Below, piece after piece: positions 17,481-26,655 of a stretch of DNA of 64,000 nucleotides; the stretch's first letter is position 1; each line of letters begins with the position of its first letter. The stretch is from positions 2,294,001-2,358,000 of the forward strand of contig NZ_RDSM01000001.1 in assembly GCF_004115155.1 (NCBI RefSeq). The letters are read 5' to 3'. A program made the position numbers and the translations under genes. Source of the DNA: Granulicella sibirica (lineage in GTDB: Bacteria > Acidobacteriota > Terriglobia > Terriglobales > Acidobacteriaceae). The notes beneath the pieces were generated by a model. The model was not told where the DNA came from. It did no database searches and was given only the letters and a program-made list of their open reading frames with translations.

Positions 17481-17486
17481 GGGCCA

Positions 17487-17515
17487 AGGCTAGAAGGCCT
17501 TGTATGCCTTGTCAA
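17487..17515 (-). promoter_or_regulatory. Antitoxin promoter with overlapping inverted repeat
   Basis: On the minus strand TTGACA (17515-17510) and TAGCCT (17492-17487) are 17 bp apart, six bases before the ATG. CAAGGC and GCCTTG arms, with a central AAGGCCTT, overlap both elements and could be the operator. Confidence 0.75.
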
Positions 17516-17603
17516 TCGAATCCAGCCAGCCTGGCGGTTCGGCGGAGTGCCGCAACGGGGCATCTTCCTCTAAGATAAGAACGGCGTTTTACGGAGAACC
17601 TCT

Positions 17604-18188
17604 ATGGCATCGGCGATGGCAAGTATTGTGGCGTTGAAGGATTTGCAGCAGCAGCTTAAGGCTCGGATGGAAAAGACGATCGAGGACTTCCGGGGCAACC
17701 TGGTCTCGACGCGCACGGGCCGCGCGAGCGTGCACATGCTCGACCAGGTGAAGGTCGATTACTACGGGACGGATACGCAGATCTCGCAGGTCGCGCAGGT
17801 GACGACGCCGGAGGCACAGTTGATCCTGGTTCAGCCGTGGGAGCAGTCGCTTGTGGGGGCGATCGAAAAGGCCATTCGAACCAGCGGGCAGGGCTTCAAC
17901 CCGATGCACGATGGACGCGTCATCCGTGTGCCCATTCCGCCCATGACCGAGGAGCGGCGCAAGGAGGCGGTCAAGCATCTCGCCGGTGTGCTCGAAGGGC
18001 ACAAGACGTCGATGCGCAACATCAGGCGTGATGGCAATGAGGCCGTGAAGAAGGCCATGAAAGACAAGCTGATCTCGGCCGACGACGAGAAGCGGGCGAA
18101 CGAGGAGATTCAGCAGTTAACCGACGCCCAGATCAAGGTGCTCGAGGATATGTTCAAGGCGAAAGAGAAGGAAGTCCTGACGGTCTGA
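17604..18188 (+). CDS. frr: Ribosome recycling factor
   Basis: 194 residues, a little longer than the usual 185. With EF-G the factor splits post-termination ribosomes. Conserved parts are present: [53 protein letters not shown], and the [13 protein letters not shown] helix. GGAG at 17593-17596 is seven bases from the ATG; an internal ATG at 17616 is possible. A TAAGAT -10-like hexamer lies just upstream. ruvB follows after 64 bp. Confidence 0.97.
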   Translation: MASAMASIVALKDLQQQLKARMEKTIEDFRGNLVSTRTGRASVHMLDQVKVDYYGTDTQISQVAQVTTPEAQLILVQPWEQSLVGAIEKAIRTSGQGFNPMHDGRVIRVPIPPMTEERRKEAVKHLAGVLEGHKTSMRNIRRDGNEAVKKAMKDKLISADDEKRANEEIQQLTDAQIKVLEDMFKAKEKEVLTV

Positions 18189-18252
18189 TCGGTTTTTGGG
18201 TGGTTTGCTTCGGGGTGGGTTTCGCCTTACCATCGCCTTTTGGGGTTCGACG

Positions 18253-19275
18253 ATGAGTGACGACGGCGATCGGCTGGTTTCGGCTCGGCGCGGTGAGGAT
18301 GATGCGGCGTTCGAGCTGAAGCTTCGGCCTACCCGGCTGATGGAGTTTATCGGTCAGGAGAAGGCGAAGGAGCAGCTTGCGATCGCGCTCGAGGCGGCGA
18401 AGAATCGCGGCGAGGCGCTCGATCACGTGCTCCTCTTTGGCCCTCCCGGGCTTGGCAAGACAACGCTCGCGACCATCATCGCCAACGAGCTTGGCGTCGG
18501 CTACCAGCAGACCAGCGGACCCGCCTTGCAGATTCAGGGGGATCTGACGGCGATCCTGACCAACCTGCGCGAGCGACAGGTTCTCTTCCTCGACGAGATT
18601 CACCGTCTGCAGGCTGTGCTCGAAGAGAAGCTCTACACGGCGCTCGAGGATTACACGCTCGACATCATGATCGGCACCGGCCCTTCGGCGCGAACGCATG
18701 TGATGGAGATCAAGCCGTTCACCTTCGTCGCGGCGACGACTCGTCCCGGCCTCCTAAGCTCACCCCTTCGAAGTCGCTTCGGCATTCTCCTGCGGCTGGA
18801 GTTCTACACCGAAGATGAGCTGCGCTTCGTCGTCGAAAGATCGGCCGAGGTGATTGGCGTTCCGATCGATCACGACGGCGCGGCGGAGATCGCCATGCGG
18901 TCGCGAGGAACTCCGAGAATAGCGAACCGCCTTCTGCGGCGCGTGCGCGACTACGCCCAGGTTCGAGCGAACGGAGAGATCAACCGGAAGGTTGCGATGG
19001 CCGCGCTCTCCATGCTCGAAGTCGACGCCCATGGATTCGACGAACTGGACCGGCGTCTCCTGCGGACGATCATCGAAAAGTACGACGGCGGCCCGGTCGG
19101 ATTGAATACTCTGGCCGCCGCGCTGGCCGAGGAGCAGGAGGCGCTCGAAGAGGTCTACGAGCCCTTCCTTATTCAGATCGGCTTCCTCGATCGCACTCCG
19201 CGCGGGAGAGTAGCGACCCGCCTGGCGTACGAGCACTTCGGAATCGAGATGCCAGGAACGGGACGGCTCTTCTGA
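18253..19275 (+). CDS. ruvB: Holliday junction branch-migration helicase subunit RuvB
   Basis: 340 residues from ATG 18253 (MSDDGDRLV), the standard length; the frame is open for 19 more codons upstream, but those are not conserved. Walker A is GPPGLGKTT, Walker [10 protein letters not shown], and the sensor and arginine-finger region is [16 protein letters not shown]. The C-terminal winged-helix domain ([20 protein letters not shown]) binds DNA. RuvB hexamers drive branch migration with RuvA. ruvA and ruvC are not in this window; the gene follows frr. Confidence 0.97.
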   Translation: MSDDGDRLVSARRGEDDAAFELKLRPTRLMEFIGQEKAKEQLAIALEAAKNRGEALDHVLLFGPPGLGKTTLATIIANELGVGYQQTSGPALQIQGDLTAILTNLRERQVLFLDEIHRLQAVLEEKLYTALEDYTLDIMIGTGPSARTHVMEIKPFTFVAATTRPGLLSSPLRSRFGILLRLEFYTEDELRFVVERSAEVIGVPIDHDGAAEIAMRSRGTPRIANRLLRRVRDYAQVRANGEINRKVAMAALSMLEVDAHGFDELDRRLLRTIIEKYDGGPVGLNTLAAALAEEQEALEEVYEPFLIQIGFLDRTPRGRVATRLAYEHFGIEMPGTGRLF

Positions 19276-19280
19276 CAATC

Positions 19281-19319
19281 AAAAAAGAACACCCCGTCCA
19301 TAGCGTCATGGGCGGGGTG
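19281..19319 (-). terminator. Rho-independent terminator of the SDR gene
   Basis: On the minus strand a 12-bp stem (CACCCCGCCCAT / GTGGACGGGGTG-type, one wobble) is followed by TTCTTTTTTG. It faces the end of ruvB and could serve both genes. Confidence 0.8.
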
Positions 19320-19335
19320 CGGGAGAAGCTGCGTC

Positions 19336-20085
19336 TTAGCGGAAGCCGCCCGAGACGAGCAGCGATTCGCCGGTCACGTAGGCTGAGTCCGTGGAAGCGA
19401 GATATACGGCAGTCGGTGAGATGTCGCTGACCTGGCCGATGCGGCCCAGTGGTGAGGAGGTCTCGACCCATGTGCGGAAGTCGCCTTCGTGGAAGCCCGC
19501 GGTGGTGACGCCTTCGGTCTCGATCAGCCCCGGGTTGATCGCGTTGACGCGAATCTTGCGCGCGCCAAGTTCTTTTGCCAGAACCTTGGTGATCGAGTCG
19601 ACAGCAGCCTTGGTGGCGGTGTAAACGCTGGAGTTCGGAGGGTTAAGAGAGCTGACCGCCGAGCCGATATTGATGACGCTTCCGCCTTCGGGTCCAAAGA
19701 GCGGCAGCGCTTCCTTGGTCGTGAGAAGAAGGCCGCGGACGTTGACCGCGAAGATGCTGTCAATATGCTCTTCCGTGATCTGTTCGAGCGGCAGCATGTT
19801 ATAAATGCCCGCGTTGTTCACGAGAATGTTGATCTTGCCGTACGCCTTCTTGGTCTCGGCGAAGAGCCGGGCAATGTCAGCCGGCTTGGAGACGTCGCCC
19901 TGCACCGCGATGGCTTTGCCACCCGCGGCAGTAATGGTGTCGACAACCTTGTCGGCGCCGGCCTTGCTGGAGGCGTAGTTGACGACGACGGACGCGCCTT
20001 CAGCCGCCAGCGCGATGGCGATTCCGGCACCAATACCTTTCGAAGCGCCCGTGACGACCGCGACCTGATTCGTAAGCTTGCTCAT
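19336..20085 (-). CDS. Short-chain dehydrogenase/reductase (FabG-like)
   Basis: 249 residues from ATG 20085, with AGGAG eight bases upstream; the frame is open upstream but not conserved. The NAD(P)-binding motif is TGASKGIGAGIA, followed by NNAG, the catalytic Ser in NIGSAVSSLNPP and Y-x-x-x-K in SVYTATKAAVDS. Arg-Val-Asn-Ala-Ile-Asn-Pro-Gly is the usual segment after the active site. It reduces a ketone or oxidises an alcohol. The gene stands alone, so a role in fatty-acid synthesis proper is unlikely. It is divergent from the ADOP permease; the gap holds CAATCA/TGATTG arms about 25 bp apart. Confidence 0.92.
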   Translation of the reverse strand: MSKLTNQVAVVTGASKGIGAGIAIALAAEGASVVVNYASSKAGADKVVDTITAAGGKAIAVQGDVSKPADIARLFAETKKAYGKINILVNNAGIYNMLPLEQITEEHIDSIFAVNVRGLLLTTKEALPLFGPEGGSVINIGSAVSSLNPPNSSVYTATKAAVDSITKVLAKELGARKIRVNAINPGLIETEGVTTAGFHEGDFRTWVETSSPLGRIGQVSDISPTAVYLASTDSAYVTGESLLVSGGFR

Positions 20086-20233
20086 GGTTCTATCTCCTGT
20101 GTGGAAGTCAATCATTTCAATGCTTCGACAGCTATCTAATTGATTGCAACAAGGCGCGAAGGATTCAGGAGTTTTGGGCATGGACGGAACCATCGCGCCC
20201 GCCTCGCCGTATCCCACCGCTCGGAGCGAACCC

Positions 20234-22681
20234 ATGTCCATCCTGCGGCAAGACCTCTCGTACACCTTCCGGCGGCTCGCCCGTTCTCCCGGTTTCGCCG
20301 TCGCCGTCATTCTGTCGATCAGCCTTGGCATCGCGGCCAACGCGACGATCTTCTCGATGGTCAGCCGCTTCGTGCTTCGTCCCGCTCCGGTAGGAGACCC
20401 TTCGACTCTCCGGGCTCTCTACACCCTCCATGATGGCGATCAGTGCTGCAACAACTTCCCGCTGCCGGCGTTTGAGGATGTGCGCGACCAGGTGAAGTCC
20501 TTCAGCGGCGTGTCGGCGTACAACGAACTTGTGCCGGCCTCCATCGGCGGAGCAGGAGAGCCGGAGCGAGTGTGGGGTCAGGCTGCCTCCGCGAACTTTT
20601 TCGACGTGCTCAGCCTTCCGATGCTGGCAGGTCGAGGCTTTCTGGGCAGCGAAGAAAACCAGCAGGTGATCGTCCTCAGCCACCGTCTCTGGCAGCGCCG
20701 ATTCGCCTCCGACCCGTCCGTCATCGGCAAGTCCATCGACCTCTCCGGACACCCGTACACGGTCGTCGGGGTGACGCCCGCTGGCTTCCGAGGCGTCGAC
20801 CTCATTCTCGATTCCGAGTTCTGGGTGCCGCTCGGAAATGTAACCTCGCTCGTGCCAAATCTGTCCGGCATCACATCTCGCGATATGCACTGGCTTGCGG
20901 TCGTGGCGCGTCTGAAGCCGGGTGTCACGAGCGCCCAGGCTGACGCGGAGCTGTCTACGCTGGCGAAACGTCTTGCGATCGCGTATCCCGCAACCGATAA
21001 GGGGAACGGCTTTCTCTCGGATCGCGCAGGATCGCTGCCCAAGCGGGATAAGGCGGCTGTCCTCGCGTTCCTCGCGTCGCTCTCCGTTGTGGTCCTTCTT
21101 CTTCTTGCGATCGCCTGTGCCAACGTGGCCAACCTGATGCTGGCGCGCGCCGCGAGCCGTCAGCGCGAAATGGCTGTCCGTGTTGCCCTGGGCGCGACGA
21201 GGATGAGGATCATCCGCCAGATGGTGATGGAGTCCGTGATTCTGGCGCTCGGCGGAGGCCTTGTGGGGACGCTTCTCTCGGCATGGGCCACGCGCGGGCT
21301 CGCCGCATTCCACTTTCCCGCACCCGTCCCCCTCAACCTGACCTTGAGCATCGACTGGCAGGTGCTGGCCTATGTCTTCGTTCTGAGTGTCGGAGCGGGT
21401 ATTCTCTTCGGCGTCGCACCAGCGCTGGCGGCGCTTCGTCCGCGCCTCGCGAACGCGTTGAAAGGGGAAGACATCCTCGCCCGGCCGGGACGCAGGATCA
21501 CGACACGCGATGCGCTCATCGTCGGCCAGATTGCGATGTGCCTCGTCCTCCTCACCGCCACCGGAATCTTCCTTCGCAGCCTGCAGCAGGCGGCAAACAT
21601 CGACATCGGCTTCCGCTCGAACGGCATCGTGAGCGCGCAGGTCGATCCGAGCGCCAACGGGTACACGGTCGAGCGTACCGTGCAGTTCCTGATGCGTCTC
21701 CGGGAAAACATCGCCTCCCAACCCGGCGTCATCTCCGCTGTTGTCACGGATAGCGTGCCTCTCAACGGCGGAAATCGCAGCGACGGCTTTCATGCCCAGG
21801 TGAAGCCAAAGGGGCTTGCATCGAAGCCCTCCGACCAGGATCCGAGTGTCGAGATGTACATGGCGACGCCAGGCTACTTCGAGGCGCTCGGCATCCCACG
21901 GATCTCGGGCAGGGACCTCGCGAATGAGTCGCCGACGGGACCGAAGGTGGCCCTCGTGAACCAGACCTTCGTAAAGAAGATCTTCGGCACCGAGAACCCC
22001 ATCGGTCAGAACGTTGTCGATGGGGACGCGGTGTACCAGGTGATCGGGGTCGTGGGCGATATCAAGTCCCGTACGCTCGGTGAACAGGCGCGCCCCGTGC
22101 TCTTCCGTTCGCTCGAGCAGGCCGTGCTGAAGGATCCCGCGTCGAGCTATACCGTCATGGTGCGCTCGACCGCTGACCCCGCGGCGATTGTTGGCATTGT
22201 CCGAAACCAGGTAAGGGCGCTCGACACGGGGATCGCCGTCTTCAACGTGCAGACCATGCAGGAGCATCTTCGCGACGCACTCTTCCTGCCTCGCCTCGCA
22301 GCCATGCTCTTCGGCATCTTCGGCTTCATCGGCCTGACGCTCGCCTCAGTTGGTCTGTATGGCGCGATGAGCTATTCAGTGAGCCAGAGAACCCGGGAGA
22401 TCGGCATTCGTATGGCGCTCGGCGCGCAGATCAGCTCGGTACGGCGGCTCTTCGTACGCAAAGGCATGCTGCTCACGCTGGTCGCCGTGGGGATCGGCGT
22501 GCCGGCATCGCTCGCGCTGTCACGTCTGTTCACGAGCGTCCTCTACGGGGTGCGTGCGAACGATCCGGCGACGTTTGTGAGCGTGCCGATCTTCCTCTGC
22601 CTGGTCGCGTTGGCTGCCTGCTGGCTACCCGCGCGGCGGGCGTCCCGCGTTGATCCGCAGACAGTGCTTCGGGCGGAGTGA
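20234..22681 (+). CDS. Acidobacterial duplicated orphan permease (ADOP, MacB/FtsX type)
   Basis: 815 residues. I start at ATG 20234 (MSILRQDLSYTFRRLARSP), the family-typical start with GGAG seven bases upstream. The protein has a membrane segment near residue 25 (GFAVAVILSISLGIAANATIF), a MacB-type periplasmic domain, an FtsX-like membrane domain (LLLLAIACANVANLMLARA, REMAVRVALGATR), a second periplasmic domain and a second FtsX-like domain (GLYGAMSYSVSQRTREIGIRMALGA). This duplicated layout defines ADOP (TIGR03434), which has no cognate ATPase next to it; none is found here either. The transported or sensed molecule is unknown. Confidence 0.95.
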   Translation: MSILRQDLSYTFRRLARSPGFAVAVILSISLGIAANATIFSMVSRFVLRPAPVGDPSTLRALYTLHDGDQCCNNFPLPAFEDVRDQVKSFSGVSAYNELVPASIGGAGEPERVWGQAASANFFDVLSLPMLAGRGFLGSEENQQVIVLSHRLWQRRFASDPSVIGKSIDLSGHPYTVVGVTPAGFRGVDLILDSEFWVPLGNVTSLVPNLSGITSRDMHWLAVVARLKPGVTSAQADAELSTLAKRLAIAYPATDKGNGFLSDRAGSLPKRDKAAVLAFLASLSVVVLLLLAIACANVANLMLARAASRQREMAVRVALGATRMRIIRQMVMESVILALGGGLVGTLLSAWATRGLAAFHFPAPVPLNLTLSIDWQVLAYVFVLSVGAGILFGVAPALAALRPRLANALKGEDILARPGRRITTRDALIVGQIAMCLVLLTATGIFLRSLQQAANIDIGFRSNGIVSAQVDPSANGYTVERTVQFLMRLRENIASQPGVISAVVTDSVPLNGGNRSDGFHAQVKPKGLASKPSDQDPSVEMYMATPGYFEALGIPRISGRDLANESPTGPKVALVNQTFVKKIFGTENPIGQNVVDGDAVYQVIGVVGDIKSRTLGEQARPVLFRSLEQAVLKDPASSYTVMVRSTADPAAIVGIVRNQVRALDTGIAVFNVQTMQEHLRDALFLPRLAAMLFGIFGFIGLTLASVGLYGAMSYSVSQRTREIGIRMALGAQISSVRRLFVRKGMLLTLVAVGIGVPASLALSRLFTSVLYGVRANDPATFVSVPIFLCLVALAACWLPARRASRVDPQTVLRAE

Positions 22682-22784
22682 AGGCCAGGCATCCCGGGCT
22701 GGCACCTCTCATGGACTGGGCTTAGACGTGGCATTCGAATTGCACCAACGCACGACGAGGGATGATCTTTCCAAGGAGGGAAAT

Positions 22785-23093
22785 ATGCATGCCCATCGGA
22801 TACCTGTCGATTTAAGTGTCTCTGGCCTCCATGCCGCCGAGGCTGCGATGAAGGCAGCGGAGGCAAAAAGAGCCGCTGAGGCGCGCAGGAAACTCTTGCG
22901 GGCGGCCACGGGCGCAGGCAGCGAGTCACTTAGTTTCGGGAGTCTCGCTGTCGGTCAGAACGACGGAGAGCCCTCCGGGCAGGGCACGGACACAGGTGGA
23001 ACGGGTTCCCCCGCCGGTTCTTCAGCGCAGCCCGGTAAGCGAAAGAGAACGGCTGACGATTCGTCTGCCGAATCACTCTCGATCTGGGCTTGA
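22785..23093 (+). CDS. Small soluble protein with strong ribosome binding site, unknown function
   Basis: 102 residues. The ATG follows AAGGAGGG, one of the best Shine-Dalgarno sequences in the window. Residues 1-45 include an Ala/Lys/Arg-rich helix (AAEAAMKAAEAKRAAEARRK), and the rest is Gly/Ser/Thr-rich with a basic patch PGKRKR near residue 85. There is no signal peptide or membrane segment, and I do not recognise a family. It follows the ADOP gene after about 100 bp. The strong translation signal and normal codon use support a real gene. Confidence 0.65.
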   Translation: MHAHRIPVDLSVSGLHAAEAAMKAAEAKRAAEARRKLLRAATGAGSESLSFGSLAVGQNDGEPSGQGTDTGGTGSPAGSSAQPGKRKRTADDSSAESLSIWA

Positions 23094-23267
23094 TTGTTCG
23101 GTCGCGAGAGCGATCTCGTCTCGTTTCGAAGACAGATCATCCTCCAACGTGCGTTCGATCAACGCGGCGTCCGGCGGTGGCCACCTCTGAAAACCTTCAT
23201 AAGGCACTCATATCTCCGCGACCCCGGGATAAGCCTCAACCTGTACGCTTGAGGGAAGCCGATTCTC

Positions 23268-23573
23268 TTAGATTTGCGCCAGCCGCTGAATGTAGGCCTG
23301 CAACGTATCCCGCCGGAGCGTATAGCTGACGAACTTACCTTCCTTGCGCGAATCGACGAGGCCGGCCGTTTCTAACTCCTTCATGTGGTGCGAGAGCGTC
23401 GCGGCGCTCAGCGGAAACTCGGGCCGGATGGTGCTGCACGGGGTCGAGCCGGGGCACTGGCCGATGGTGTTGAGAATCTCGTGGCGCGTGGGGTCGGCGA
23501 GTGCGCGGGAGATAAGACGGAACTGCTCGTCGGTGAGGGTGGGGGTAGGGCCGGTGGCGGTCGGGGTTGCCAT
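23268..23573 (-). CDS. ArsR-family transcriptional regulator
   Basis: 101 residues. The winged helix-turn-helix core reads RLISRALADPTRHEILNTIG, then LSAATLSHHMKELETAGLVDSRKEGKFVSYTL, the typical ArsR pattern. Cysteines are in GQCPGSTPCS between the first two helices, which might bind a metal or sense redox, but this is not the classical ELCVCDL site. The gene is downstream of murQ and the Nudix gene. TATCAT ends five bases before the ATG and there is no Shine-Dalgarno sequence, so it could also be transcribed alone as a leaderless mRNA. Confidence 0.9.
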   Translation of the reverse strand: MATPTATGPTPTLTDEQFRLISRALADPTRHEILNTIGQCPGSTPCSTIRPEFPLSAATLSHHMKELETAGLVDSRKEGKFVSYTLRRDTLQAYIQRLAQI

Positions 23574-23609
23574 GTTTGATGATAGCGCCTTCGCGTTTAC
23601 GGATTGGCC

Positions 23610-24074
23610 TCAGGACTGCCGGAGGGAATGGGCGAGTTTGTCCAGCAGAGGCGACTGACTGGGCAGGATGGACTCGGCTGCTTCGGCGAGCGAGAACCAC
23701 CTCGCACGGTCGACCTCGGGCGTCTCGATCATGCGACCGGAGCGCGGCGGCCATTCCATGGCGAAGGTGTTGCTGACCAGCCTGGCTGGGTCGCAGTCGC
23801 CCTCGAAGGCCCACGCCGAGACGAGTTTTCCGCCCGCCTGCTTGATAGTCCCCAGAGGTAAAAAGGGCTCCTGAACGGGAAAGCCGGTCTCTTCTGTGAA
23901 CTCTCGGATGGCGGCGGCAAGAGGCGCCTCATCGTCGGGGTACTCACCCTTGGGGATTGTCCACGCGCCCTTATCCTTCTTCGCCCAGAACGGTCCGCCG
24001 GGATGCACGAGCAGGACCTCGGGGAAGCCCTGCGTGCGGCGGTAGAGGAGGAGGCCCGCACTTCGTTTTGGCAT
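23610..24074 (-). CDS. Nudix hydrolase
   Basis: 154 residues from ATG 24074, with GAGG eight bases upstream. The Nudix box spans GEYPDDEAPLAAAIREFTEETGF; Gly, the Glu and the REFTEE core are all present. The start (MPKRSAGLLLYRR) and WTIPKGEY are typical of the subgroup annotated as NTP pyrophosphohydrolases acting on oxidised nucleotides or dinucleoside polyphosphates. It starts 11 bp after the murQ stop, so the two are co-transcribed. Confidence 0.93.
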   Translation of the reverse strand: MPKRSAGLLLYRRTQGFPEVLLVHPGGPFWAKKDKGAWTIPKGEYPDDEAPLAAAIREFTEETGFPVQEPFLPLGTIKQAGGKLVSAWAFEGDCDPARLVSNTFAMEWPPRSGRMIETPEVDRARWFSLAEAAESILPSQSPLLDKLAHSLRQS

Positions 24075-24085
24075 CGGTTTGACCT

Positions 24086-24991
24086 CTAGGAATGCAGAGC
24101 GTCGCGGAGGATCCCGTTGGCCCCGGATAGCCGGGCTTCGGCTGCCGGGCGGTCGAGCTGAAGCTTCCGCATCACAATGGCGGTCTTGACGGATTGGCCG
24201 GAGGCTTCGAGCAGGGAGGCGGCGGTGGGCTGATCGCAGTGGGTGGCGGCCATGATGATGCGCTGGGCCCGGTCGACCAGCTTGGCGTTCGTCGGCTTCA
24301 CGTTCACCATCAGGTTTCCGTAGACGGCTCCGGTGCGGATCATGACCCCCGTCGAGAGCATGTTGAGGACGAGCTTCGTCGCGGTACCGGCCTTCATACG
24401 CGTGCTCCCGGTCAAGACCTCGGGGCCGGTAACAGGAGCGATCGTGAGGTCTGCAGAGGCCGAGAGTTCGGAGTTGGCAACGCAGGCCAGGGCAATGGTG
24501 AGGGCTCCAAGCGCGCGCGCGTGGGCGAGCGCGCCAAGCACGTAGGGGGTACGTCCGGAGGCGGCAACCCCCACGAGCGTATCTCCGGCGGTAAAGCTTG
24601 CGGCGGCCAGATCGGCAGCGCCCTCTTCGGGCGAGTCTTCGGAGTGCTCGGATGACAGACGCAAGGCGCGATCTCCGCCGGCGATAAGCCCTTGCACAAG
24701 CTCGGCGGGTACGGAAAATGTCGGAGGGCACTCGCTCGCGTCGAGCACGCCGAGTCGCCCGCTGGTCCCTGCTCCGATGTAGAAGAGACGCCCGCCCTTG
24801 AGGAAGCGTTCGGCGATGGCGTCGACGGCCCGCGCGATGACCGGCAGCTCAGCCTGGACGGCTGCGGCGACCTTCGCGTCTTCGTCGTTGATGACTGTGA
24901 GCAGCGCGAGAGTGGGCAGCTCGTCGATGTGTTCGGAGGCGGGGTTACGGGACTCGGTCGTGAGGGTGGCGAGCTTTTCGAGATTTGGCAT
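24086..24991 (-). CDS. murQ: N-acetylmuramic acid 6-phosphate etherase
   Basis: 301 residues. The enzyme cleaves the lactyl ether of MurNAc-6-phosphate to give GlcNAc-6-phosphate and D-lactate during cell-wall recycling. The SIS domain shows FYIGAGTSGRLGVLDASECPPTF, VGVAASGRTPYVLGAL and STRMKAGTATKLVLNMLSTG, all diagnostic for MurQ. The C-terminal UBA-like tail is also present. TATCAT lies eight bases upstream of the ATG and would give a leaderless or near-leaderless mRNA. The gene is divergent from the tannase gene across only 47 bp. Confidence 0.97.
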   Translation of the reverse strand: MPNLEKLATLTTESRNPASEHIDELPTLALLTVINDEDAKVAAAVQAELPVIARAVDAIAERFLKGGRLFYIGAGTSGRLGVLDASECPPTFSVPAELVQGLIAGGDRALRLSSEHSEDSPEEGAADLAAASFTAGDTLVGVAASGRTPYVLGALAHARALGALTIALACVANSELSASADLTIAPVTGPEVLTGSTRMKAGTATKLVLNMLSTGVMIRTGAVYGNLMVNVKPTNAKLVDRAQRIIMAATHCDQPTAASLLEASGQSVKTAIVMRKLQLDRPAAEARLSGANGILRDALHS

Positions 24992-24999
24992 GCCTCTCG

Positions 25000-25031
25000 A
25001 TGATAGGGGAGAGATGCCAGGATGCTACACT
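25000..25031. promoter_or_regulatory. Back-to-back -10 elements between murQ and the tannase gene
   Basis: Minus-strand TATCAT (25005-25000) is eight bases from the murQ start; plus-strand TACACT (25026-25031) is seven bases from the tannase start. The two promoters must overlap. Confidence 0.5.
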
Positions 25032-25038
25032 CTGCGCC

Positions 25039-26604
25039 ATGCGCCGACTCTCGTTCTGCCTCGTTCTGATGTTTGCCTTTGGGATGGTCCGCCCCGCCTT
25101 CGCCGACTGCGCGGCGGTGAAAGGGCTGCACGAAGACGGCATGACGATCAACGTCGCCGAGGTCATCACGACGGGCACGGTGAAGCTCCCGTACGGAAGC
25201 TCCTACGGCACTCCGGCCACCGGCCTGCCGGCCTTCTGCCGCGTCGCCGGCGTACTGCGGCCCACGCCGGACTCGAACATCAAGTTCGAGGTGTGGATGC
25301 CGGTGGCCGCCTGGGGCCAGAGGCTCCTCATAGGCGGCAACGGCGGGTTCGCCGGGACCATCAACTACGACGAGATGGCCGCCGGGCTGAAGCAGGGCTA
25401 CGCCACCGCGAGCACCGACACCGGCCATGAAGCCGGTGCGGAAGACGCGAGCTGGGCCTACAAGCATCGCGAGAAGGTCGTCGACTACGGCTATCGAGGC
25501 CTTCACCTGACGACCGTCGCGGCGAAGAAGATCGTCGCCGCCATGTACGGCAAGCCCGCAGGCCACTCCTACTTCGACGGCTGCTCGAATGGCGGCCGCG
25601 AGGCCCTCATGGAGGCGCAGCGCTTCCCGGACGACTTCGACGGCATTCTCGCCGGTGCCCCCGCGAACAACTGGACCATGATGCTCAGCTCGGGCATCGA
25701 TGCCGGCCAGACGATGCTCCTCAACCCGGCGGCGTACATCTCGTCGATGAAGATTCCGGCGATCACGAAGGCGGCGCTCGACGCCTGCGACAACCTCGAT
25801 GGCGTAAAGGATGGCATCGTGAGCGAGCCGGCCAAGTGCCACTTCGATCCCGAGGTTCTGCTCTGCAAGGGCGAAGACTCGTTGACCTGTCTGACCGCTC
25901 CGCAGGTCGCCGTACTGAAGAAGCTCTATCGCGGAGGCGTGGGCAAGGATGGCAAGCCGATGTTCCCGGGCTTTGTACCCGGTGGCGAGAATCCCGGTTG
26001 GGCATCGTGGGTCCTCGGACCCGGCCCGGACGGCGCTTCCGGCCCGCACTACGCGGAAAACTACTTCCGCTACATGGTCACGAGCGATACCAGGTGGTCG
26101 CTGCTGGACGCGGATCCCGCCACCGCCCTGCCAATGGCCCGCGAAGCCACCGGCCATGAGATGGACGCGATCGACCCGGACCTCAAGCCCTTTCTCGCGC
26201 ATGGCAAGCTGATTCTCTACCACGGCTGGAACGACGCAGCCATCTCCCCGTGGAACACCGTTAACTACTGGAAGAGCGTGCGCGAGACCATCGGTGCGGA
26301 AACAGAAGACGCGTCGGCGCGGCTCTACATGGTCCCCGGAATGGAGCACTGCGCCGGCGGCGTCGGCCCGAACGCCTTCGGACAGTTGATGCTTCCAGCG
26401 GGGAATGGAGCCGGGTCGGGTGCGCTCGACGCGCTCGAAGCCTGGGTCGAGAAGGGAACAGCTCCGGGACCGATCGTGGCGACAAAGTACGCGGGTAAAA
26501 CCGCGTCCATCTCGCGTCCTCTTTGCCCCTACCCGGCCAGCGGCGTCTACGACGGCAAGGGAGACCCGAGCGTCGTGGCAAGCTTCGCCTGCAAAGTTCA
26601 GTAG
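25039..26604 (+). CDS. Exported tannase/feruloyl esterase family protein
   Basis: 521 residues from ATG 25039, which gives a signal peptide (MRRLSFCLVLMFAFGMVRPAFA). The family nucleophile is in FDGCSNGGREAL near residue 183, the Asp in YHGWNDAAISP near 397 and the His in PGMEHCAGG near 437. The two Cys flanking Ser and His (GCS, HC) form the disulfide that holds the triad together in this family. A calcium-site-like segment (DACDNLDGVKDGIV) is also present. The substrate is a phenolic ester such as gallate or ferulate on plant material. No Shine-Dalgarno sequence is visible. Confidence 0.93.
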   Translation: MRRLSFCLVLMFAFGMVRPAFADCAAVKGLHEDGMTINVAEVITTGTVKLPYGSSYGTPATGLPAFCRVAGVLRPTPDSNIKFEVWMPVAAWGQRLLIGGNGGFAGTINYDEMAAGLKQGYATASTDTGHEAGAEDASWAYKHREKVVDYGYRGLHLTTVAAKKIVAAMYGKPAGHSYFDGCSNGGREALMEAQRFPDDFDGILAGAPANNWTMMLSSGIDAGQTMLLNPAAYISSMKIPAITKAALDACDNLDGVKDGIVSEPAKCHFDPEVLLCKGEDSLTCLTAPQVAVLKKLYRGGVGKDGKPMFPGFVPGGENPGWASWVLGPGPDGASGPHYAENYFRYMVTSDTRWSLLDADPATALPMAREATGHEMDAIDPDLKPFLAHGKLILYHGWNDAAISPWNTVNYWKSVRETIGAETEDASARLYMVPGMEHCAGGVGPNAFGQLMLPAGNGAGSGALDALEAWVEKGTAPGPIVATKYAGKTASISRPLCPYPASGVYDGKGDPSVVASFACKVQ

Positions 26605-26655
26605 CGGTCAGGCAAACGAAAGGCGAAGAGCGCTACACTAGGGGCGGAGGTCCGT

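Noticed and set aside
20165..22267. 700-codon minus-strand open frame
   Set aside because: Antisense to the ADOP permease; composition is rich in Arg/His/Asp with no fold signals.
24412..26349. 645-codon minus-strand open frame
   Set aside because: Antisense to the tannase gene and out of frame over murQ; no motif.
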